Shown in pieces: positions 43,893 to 49,346 of a stretch of DNA of 49,346 nt. The notes under the pieces are model-generated. The model was not told the DNA's origin, searched no databases, and saw only the letters and a program-made list of their open reading frames with translations. The DNA is taken from assembly GCA_026400395.1 (NCBI GenBank), contig JAPLPD010000164.1:1-49346 (forward strand), in the 5' to 3' direction. Position 1 is the stretch's first letter; each line of letters begins with the position of its first letter. This DNA comes from Alphaproteobacteria bacterium (GTDB taxonomy: Bacteria; Pseudomonadota; Alphaproteobacteria; Rhizobiales; Xanthobacteraceae). A program made the position numbers and the translations under genes.

Positions 43893-44749
43893 GACGCGGC
43901 GCTTTCCAACGCGCGAATGACCATCGCGCGAACAATGCCGCGGCGGTAGTCGGCGCCAATGCTCGGATCGTCGATCGGATCGACGGCCTGACGAGCCGCA
44001 TGGCCCGCGGCCTGAAAGATGCCGAAATTCGGCGGGCGGCCGATCAGCGTACGCTCGGCCTCCGGGAGGCGGCGCGGCGCGGCCTCGGCGCCGCCAACGG
44101 CGATATGCATGTCGCTCATCATGCCGTTTTTAAGCCGGTAGGTCGCAACCGCCATGGCGATGGCGTAGTCGCCGGCCCGGCGGCTGTATTCGGCGAAACC
44201 CGCGTGGGTGCCCTTCGGCAGGATTGGCAACCTCACCTCGCGCAACAGTTCGCCCTCGTGCAGCGCGGTGGTCATGATCCCTTCGAAAAACTCCCGGGCG
44301 GGGATCACCCGGGTGCCGCTGATCTTGCTCTCGGCCACCATCTCGGCGTCGAGCGCCGCCGCGACGGCGCACCACTCGGAGGCCGGGTCGGCGTGGGCGA
44401 TGCTGCCGCAAAAGGTGCCGCGGACGCGGATCGGTCGATGGGCGATGTGCCGGACGACGGACGCAAGCAGTCCGCCGAGCGGGCCATCCTCGACAGGCTT
44501 CTCGAACGCCGAATGGCGCACGCCCGCGCCAATGCACAACCTGCCGTTCTCAACCCTGACGCGGTTGAGTTCGCTGACGCCGTTGATGTCGACAAGATGC
44601 TTCGGACGCGCCAAACGGAACGCCATCGTCGGTACAAGGCTCTGGCCGCCAGCTAAAACTCGCCCGTCATCCTGCGCGTAGCGCGCCAGCAGGTCGAGCG
44701 TTTCCGCGATCGTTGTGGGAGCGTGGTACTGGAACTGGGCGGGCTTCAT
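43889..44749 (-). CDS. coxM: Molybdenum hydroxylase FAD subunit (CoxM), second set
   Basis: A 286-residue FAD-binding subunit with AGGQSLVP (33-40) and GTFCGSIAHADPASEW (111-126). In the latter the usual TIGG of the FAD loop is TFCG, a variation also known in other CutM proteins. The C-terminal half carries FAEYSRRAGDYAIAMAV. The start at 44749 (MKPAQFQYHAP) matches the family; a frame open to 44836 is ignored. Its stop overlaps the coxL start (ATGA), so the two are co-translated. The 128 bp to the divergent broken coxL hold both promoters. It is the first cistron of coxM-coxL-ubiD-coxS. Confidence 0.93.
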   Translation of the reverse strand: MKPAQFQYHAPTTIAETLDLLARYAQDDGRVLAGGQSLVPTMAFRLARPKHLVDINGVSELNRVRVENGRLCIGAGVRHSAFEKPVEDGPLGGLLASVVRHIAHRPIRVRGTFCGSIAHADPASEWCAVAAALDAEMVAESKISGTRVIPAREFFEGIMTTALHEGELLREVRLPILPKGTHAGFAEYSRRAGDYAIAMAVATYRLKNGMMSDMHIAVGGAEAAPRRLPEAERTLIGRPPNFGIFQAAGHAARQAVDPIDDPSIGADYRRGIVRAMVIRALESAAS

Positions 44750-44877
44750 GTTTGCGGGAGCATAGGACGTGCGGCCTCGTGCATCAACGGCGGGATGCGT
44801 TATCTGAGCTGCATAATGTTCGCTGGCGCGCCCCACGGCCCGAACGATATGCTGCCGCCGCCCAATATAGAGCCTTC

Positions 44878-47122
44878 ATGCCCCAGATCATCGGACAACC
44901 GCTTCGCCGCAAGGAAGACCTGCGGTTGCTCACCGGCCAAGGCCGCTACAGCGATGACCTGAGCCTGCCGGGCCAGGCTTATGCCTATGTGCTGCGCTCG
45001 CCGCATGCGCATGCGCGCATCCGCTCAATCGAAACCGCGGCGGCGCGTTCGATGCCCGGCGTCCTCGCCGTTCTGACCGGCGCGGACGTCAAGGCCGACG
45101 GACTGACCGACTTGCCGCACACGCCGATTCCGATGAAGCCGCCGGCCGACATCCTGCTGATCAACCGGGATGGATCGGCGCACGGCTACGCTCCCCAGGA
45201 ACTGCTGCCAATGGACCGGGTCCGCTACGTCGGCCAGCAGGTGGCGTTTGTGGTGGCCGAGACGGTCGCCCAGGCCAAGGACGCCGCCGAATGCATCCGC
45301 GTGGAGTACGAGGCGCTCAAGCCGGTGACCGAAACTCCCTCCGCCGCCGCGCAGGCCAAGGTCCGGCTCTATGACCACATGGGCAATGTCTGCATCGACG
45401 CCGATGTGGGCGACGCGGAGGCCACCAAGGCGGCGTTCGCACGCGCCAAGCATGTGGCAAAATTCGAAAGCTGGGTGCAGCGGGTCACCGGCGTGCCGCT
45501 CGACGCGCGCGCCGCCATCGGCGTTTACGACAAGACAAACAACAAGCATACGCTGCACGCCGGTTCCGGCGGCGTGCAGCGGCAGAAGCAGGAGCTTGCC
45601 GGCATCCTTGGCGTCGCGGACACCGACGTCCGGGTCGAGTGCGGCGACGTCGGCGGAAACTACGGCACGCGCAACGCCTTCTATCCGGAGTTTGCGCTGG
45701 TGGTGTGGGCGGCCAAGCGCCTCGGCCGTCCGGTAAAATGGACCTGCGAGCGCTCCGAGGCGTTTGCCAGCGACTACCAGGGTCGCGATCAGGCGATTAC
45801 GCTGGAGGTCGCGCTCGATGAGCACGGCCGCTTCCTGGCAATGCGCGGTTCGGTGATCTGCAACACCGGCGCGCATAGCGTGATGTTCGTGCCCCTGGTG
45901 AAGTGCAGCGAATTGCTCAGCTCGGTGTACCGGATGCCTGCCGCGCACATCCGCGCCCTTGCCGCCCTCACCAACACGCCGCCGACCAGCCCGTACCGCA
46001 GCGCCGGTCGTCCGGAGGCGATCTACGCCATTGAGCGCCTGATTGACATCGCCGCGCGGCAGTTCGGCTACGACCGCATCGACCTGCGCCGCCGCAATCT
46101 CATTTCGCCATCGGCGCAGCCCTACGCCAATCCGCTCGGCATGACCTACGACAGCGGTGACTATGCGAAAGTGATGGACCGCGCGCTGGCGCTGTCGGAC
46201 TGGAAGGGCTTTTCCAAGCGCAAGCGCGAGTCCAAGCGCAACAAGAAGCTGCGCGGCATCGGCCTCGCGAACTATCTGGAAATCACCAGCGGCTCTCCGC
46301 GCGAATGGTCGAAGGTGGACGTGAGACCGGAGGGCCATGTGGAGGTGTCGATCGGCACCCTGTCGAGCGGCCAGGGCCACGAGACCAGCTTCGCCCAATG
46401 CGTCGGCGAGTGGCTCGGCATCGACGCCGGCGCCATCCGTCTGATCCAAGGCGACACCGACAAGGTCCCGATCGGCGGCGGCTCGCACTCGGCGCGTTCC
46501 ATGCGCATGGGCGGCGTGGTCATGGGCAAGGCGTCCCAGGCGGTGATTCAGAAGGCGACGCAAATCGCCGGCCACCTGTTGGAGACCGACCCGATCGACG
46601 TCGCCTTTGCCGAAGGCCGCTTCGCCGTGAAGGGCACCGATCGCTCAATCGGCCTGTTCGACGTAGCGGCCGCCGCGCGCGACCGCAAAGACTTGCCCGC
46701 CGATCTGCAGGGGCCGCTCGCGGCAGATTGCGAGGAGTTCATCCGGCCGGGCCATCAACCCGCTGATCCTGCACGGCCAGACCCATGGCGGCATCGTGCA
46801 GGGGGTCGGCCAAGCACTGTGGGAGCATTCGCATTACGATCCGGACAGCGGCCAGCTCCTGTCCGGCTCGATGATGGATTACGCCATGCCGCGGGCGAGC
46901 ATGGTGCCGTCGTTCGATACCGAATTGAGCGAAACGCTGGCTCCCGGCAACCCGCTGGGCGTGCGCGGCGGCGGCGAAGGGGGTACCACCCCTGCGCTCG
47001 GAGTGGTGGTCAACGCAGTGATGGATGCGCTATCGGAATACGGCGTGACCCATATCGAGATGCCGGTAACTGCGGAGCGCGTCTCGCGCGCGATACAGGA
47101 CGGCAAGACAAAGGCCGCGTAA
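44878..47122 (+). pseudogene. CoxL-type large subunit gene broken by an internal frameshifting deletion
   Basis: From ATG 44878 the product runs MPQIIGQPLRRKEDLRLLTG, VLRSPHAHARIRSIE, DVGGNYGTRNAFYPE, SPYRSAGRPEAIYAIERLID, SSGQGHETSFAQ, then to GPLAADCEEF at about 46740. From there the frame is lost; one frame over, GRAINPLILHGQTHGGIVQG, QALWEHSHYDPDSG, GVRGGGEGGTTPALG and the normal end DGKTKAA follow from about 46745. Complete family members have ~40 residues (the YGCHVCEVEVDxETG strand region) between these parts, so the gene has lost roughly 115 bases, not a multiple of three. The stop at 47120-47122 belongs to the second frame. If real, the protein lacks the C-terminal molybdenum lobe. 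Confidence 0.85.
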
Positions 47123-47143
47123 GCGGTACAACGGGAGAAACCA

Positions 47144-47878
47144 ATGGCTGACGAAATTCTGGTAAAGCAAGACGGTCCGATCCTGCGCATCACGCTCAAC
47201 GCCCCGGACCGCGGCAATGCCGTCACCGACGACAACGTGCGGGAGTTGACGCGGCTGATCGGCGGCGCCGGCGCAAAAGCCGACATGGTCGTGTTGCGCG
47301 GCGCCGGCAAAGATTTCTGCGTCGGCCGCGCCGGCATGGGCTCGCGCCCGGCCACCGAGCCGACTGCCTACGCGCGGCGCAATTTCTCCGACGTGGTGTT
47401 CGACGCCTATGGCGCGATGCGCAACTGCCCAATCCCGATCATCGCGGTGGTGCAAGGTGGCGCGCACGGCTTCGGCTGCGCGATCGCAGCCGCCTGCGAC
47501 ATCACCATCGCCAGCGACAAGGCGATGTTCTCGGTGCCCGAGATGGCACACCAGATCATGCCGACCATGGTGATGTCGTCGTTCGTCGATCGCGTGCCGC
47601 GTAAGGCGATGGCCTATCTGGTGTATTCGATGTTCGAAGTGACGCCCGAGCGGGCGCTGTCCTATGGCATCGTCAGCGATGTGGTGCCGGCGGCGCAGCT
47701 CGACTCGCATGTCGACAAGCTCACTTCGGCGATACTCAAGGCGCCGCGCATCTCGCTGACCAGCGCCAAGGAATATATCCGCACCGGCCCCGACATGCCG
47801 GTCGCGGGCGCCGTGGAATACGCACGGAACCTGCACGCCACTATCAACTCCGCCGACGAGATCAAGAAGCCGCGGTAG
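47144..47878 (+). CDS. Enoyl-CoA hydratase/isomerase family protein
   Basis: A 244-residue crotonase-fold protein. GPILRITLNAPDRGNAVTDD and DMVVLRGAGKDFCVGRAG (oxyanion-hole loop) are typical, as is IIAVVQGGAHGFGCAIAAACD. In classical hydratases the last segment reads GGGCELAMMCD, with a catalytic Glu; here an Ile stands at that position, while FSVPEMAHQIMPT keeps the second Glu. The enzyme may therefore be an isomerase, hydrolase or lyase of a CoA ester, not a simple hydratase. GGGAGA precedes the ATG. It lies 21 bp after the coxL pseudogene, which suggests it once formed an operon with it. Confidence 0.88.
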   Translation: MADEILVKQDGPILRITLNAPDRGNAVTDDNVRELTRLIGGAGAKADMVVLRGAGKDFCVGRAGMGSRPATEPTAYARRNFSDVVFDAYGAMRNCPIPIIAVVQGGAHGFGCAIAAACDITIASDKAMFSVPEMAHQIMPTMVMSSFVDRVPRKAMAYLVYSMFEVTPERALSYGIVSDVVPAAQLDSHVDKLTSAILKAPRISLTSAKEYIRTGPDMPVAGAVEYARNLHATINSADEIKKPR

Positions 47879-47938
47879 CCGCCCGACATCGCCGGGCTTT
47901 GAGAGGATGCAATCAGACCGCTTTTCAGGAAAGCTGCA

Positions 47939-49144
47939 ATGAAAGTCTTCATCTTCGATCTGCTTGCCTACGGGAAACACTTCGACCAGTACAAGCAGTC
48001 CAAGTATCTGCCCTACCCGCTGGCCAGCGACCATTATGACCGGGAGATCGCCGCACAGACCTATGAGGAGCATCTCAAGGTCTGGGAGGAGATGGACAAG
48101 CTCGGCTTCGACGGCGTCGGGCTGAACGAGCACCACACCACGCCGCACGGGCTGATGAACTCTCCCAACATGATGGCGGCGGTCGGCGCGCAACGAACGA
48201 AGAAACTCAAGTTCCTGATGCTCGGCAATCTGGTGCCGCTGCACAATCCGCTTCGCATCGCCGAGGAACTGGCGATGGCCGACACGTTATCGCACGGCCG
48301 TATCCTATCGGGCTTCGCCCGGGGCGTGCCGCGCGAATACAACGTGTACGGCGTACCGATGGCGGAATCGCGCGCCCGCTTCGAGGAGGCGGTCGACATC
48401 ATCCTCAAGGCGTGGACCGAGCCGAAGTTCTCGTACGAGGGGAAATTCTGGTCCTACAAGGATATCGCGATCTGGCCGCGTCCCTATCAGCAGCCGCATC
48501 CGCCGGTGTGGGTGCCGTTCACCGGCTCGAAAGAAACCATCGAATGGGCCGGCAAGCACAACTTCAGCGCGGTCATTCCCGATCATCATCGCGGGCTGAC
48601 GCAGGACATCGTCGGCTATTACACCAAGCAGCTCGCCGCGCACGGCAACAGGATCACGCCGGAGCATATCTGCTTCTTCACCGACGCTTATGTGGCGAAG
48701 GATCGCGCCACCGCGATCCAGGAATACAGCCCGTTCTATCTGTATTTCGTGCACACGCTCTGGCACCACGGCTCGCTGGAGAAGGCGTCGCAAGCGAAGG
48801 GCACCGGCTATCTGTCGTCGTCGTCCTACGACTACATCAAGCCGGAGAATCGCTCCGGCGCCGGTGTCGATCGCGAGGCGATGCAAAAGACCACTCCGGC
48901 CGACATCGAGAAGAAGATCGACAACGGCGAACTGTCCTGGGGCTCGCCCAAGGAGGTCGCCGACAATCTGATCGAGGGCGCCGAACGGATGGGGTCCAAC
49001 AATCTTCTGCTCAACATGAACGTCGGCGCGATGTCGTACGAGGTGTTCCTGGAGCAGATCCGCCGGTTCGGCAAAGAGGTTTTGCCGCGCCTGCAGGCCC
49101 ATCAGGTCAAGCGGGTTCCAGCGGCCGAAACAGCGGCGGCTTAA
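47939..49144 (+). CDS. LLM class flavin-dependent oxidoreductase
   Basis: A 401-residue bacterial-luciferase-like TIM barrel that uses reduced FMN supplied by another enzyme to oxidise its substrate. Family signs are MKVFIFDLLAYGKHFDQYKQ (near the start), the GFDGVGLNEHHTTPHGLM strand, KLKFLMLGNLVPLHNPLRIAEELAMADTLSHGRI and GFARGVPREYNVYG, then the late WGSPKEVADNLIEGAERMG helix. GVGLNEHH and GRxxxGFARG are the flavin-binding parts. AGGAAAG precedes the ATG, 60 bp after the hydratase-like gene. A good stem-loop with T tract follows the stop by 17 bases. With the hydratase it forms the end of the plus-strand operon. Confidence 0.92.
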   Translation: MKVFIFDLLAYGKHFDQYKQSKYLPYPLASDHYDREIAAQTYEEHLKVWEEMDKLGFDGVGLNEHHTTPHGLMNSPNMMAAVGAQRTKKLKFLMLGNLVPLHNPLRIAEELAMADTLSHGRILSGFARGVPREYNVYGVPMAESRARFEEAVDIILKAWTEPKFSYEGKFWSYKDIAIWPRPYQQPHPPVWVPFTGSKETIEWAGKHNFSAVIPDHHRGLTQDIVGYYTKQLAAHGNRITPEHICFFTDAYVAKDRATAIQEYSPFYLYFVHTLWHHGSLEKASQAKGTGYLSSSSYDYIKPENRSGAGVDREAMQKTTPADIEKKIDNGELSWGSPKEVADNLIEGAERMGSNNLLLNMNVGAMSYEVFLEQIRRFGKEVLPRLQAHQVKRVPAAETAAA

Positions 49145-49161
49145 CGCTGTTTGTTGTTTTT

Positions 49162-49207
49162 GGCCCGCGATGCTGCGCCACGCGTTGCACCGCGGGCCTT
49201 TTATTAT
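49162..49207 (+). terminator. Rho-independent terminator after the LLM oxidoreductase gene
   Basis: GGCCCGCG (49162-49169) pairs perfectly with CGCGGGCC (49191-49198) across a 21-base loop, followed by TTTTATTATT. It begins 17 bases after the stop codon. Confidence 0.75.
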
Positions 49208-49346
49208 TGTCAACGCACAATGAGAATGTCCCCTCGTTCCGCACAATGAGAATGTCCCCTTTTGGATGGGGCTGAGCGTTTGTGGGTAACGAGGGGGGTC
49301 GCGCGCCTTCACAGCGGTAGCGTCGCCCCTCGTTATCCACATCCGC
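49208..49346. mobile_element. Possible end of an IS21-like element, cut by the window edge
   Basis: The stretch opens with TGTCAACG and has two copies of GCACAATGAGAATGTCCCCT at 49215-49234 and 49241-49260, 26 bases apart. Repeated ends of this kind (TGT start and internal copies of an AATG-ATGTCC motif) are typical of IS21-family termini, where the transposase binds several sites. The rest of the element, including any istA/istB, would lie beyond the window. No coding frame here is convincing. Confidence 0.45.
49282..49340. repeat. 15-bp inverted repeat at the window edge
   Basis: GTGGGTAACGAGGGG (49282-49296) and CCCCTCGTTATCCAC (49326-49340) match as inverted repeats at 14 of 15 positions, with a 29-base spacer. 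It lies inside the possible IS end and may be a stem-loop or a regulatory element of the transposase gene. Confidence 0.7.

Noticed and set aside
45025-46575. A 516-codon frame antisense to the coxL pseudogene
   Set aside because: Shadow frame; Arg/His/Leu-rich composition without any conserved domain, and the plus strand encodes a recognisable CoxL.

Overview
The window reads as a high-GC alphaproteobacterial chromosome segment, most likely Hyphomicrobiales of the Bradyrhizobium/Rhodopseudomonas/Pseudolabrys kind. The support is codon usage, many Bug-type (TctC) periplasmic receptors, carbon-monoxide-dehydrogenase-like molybdenum hydroxylases, a PRC-barrel gene with an EcfG-like promoter and extragenic palindromes. 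The genus is inferred. I see no rRNA or tRNA genes, no CRISPR array, no transcription regulator and no complete transposase.

Layout. 1-5305 (+): 3' end of an acyl-CoA ligase, a PyrK/PyrD-like flavoprotein pair, a TPR-2OG oxygenase-like protein and a quinone oxidoreductase. 5306-7100: Ogt, PRC-barrel, a small membrane protein and a 52-residue zinc ribbon. 7298-12027 (-): a five-gene run of TcuA-like flavoprotein, SRPBCC protein, PuuE-like deacetylase, GST and Bug receptor. 12264-13630 (+): cupin and amidohydrolase. 13635-18765: a Bug pseudogene, then an intact Bug-TctB-TctA-Bug transporter. 18776-24991: a gene relic, a divergent Bug receptor, a putative NCxxF hydrolase, a lone CoxL, a 35-residue membrane peptide, another Bug receptor and a four-helix membrane protein. 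25079-29659 (+): a phosphonate-type ABC transporter (two PhnD-like receptors separated by a 13-bp tandem repeat, PhnC, two PhnE). 29713-35449 (-): a giant degenerate gene of sixteen 109-residue repeats built from octapeptides. 35682-49144: a catabolic island with a Cys-less Asp/Glu racemase-family protein, a lipocalin-like protein, coxM-coxS, a divergent Bug receptor, an operon coxM-coxL-ubiD-coxS, a broken divergent coxL, an enoyl-CoA hydratase-like gene and a luciferase-like monooxygenase. The last ~140 bases look like the end of an IS21-like element.

How it fits together. The theme is uptake and oxidation of organic acids. Seven Bug-type receptors (one broken) surround a single TctBA membrane pair. 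Two of the three molybdenum-hydroxylase loci lie beside a divergent Bug subfamily member. A prFMN-dependent UbiD decarboxylase sits inside one hydroxylase operon, which suggests hydroxylation and decarboxylation of a (hetero)aromatic acid; CoA ligase, hydratase-like and flavin monooxygenase genes could complete such routes. The substrate cannot be read from sequence.

The most unusual features are the repeat gene, with exact 327-bp periodicity, a Gln-to-stop change and a 68-bp deletion, and the UbiD-molybdenum hydroxylase operon. Several genes carry single lesions (a nonsense codon, two frameshifting deletions, one in-frame deletion). This means either real decay of redundant catabolic genes or assembly error; reads would decide.
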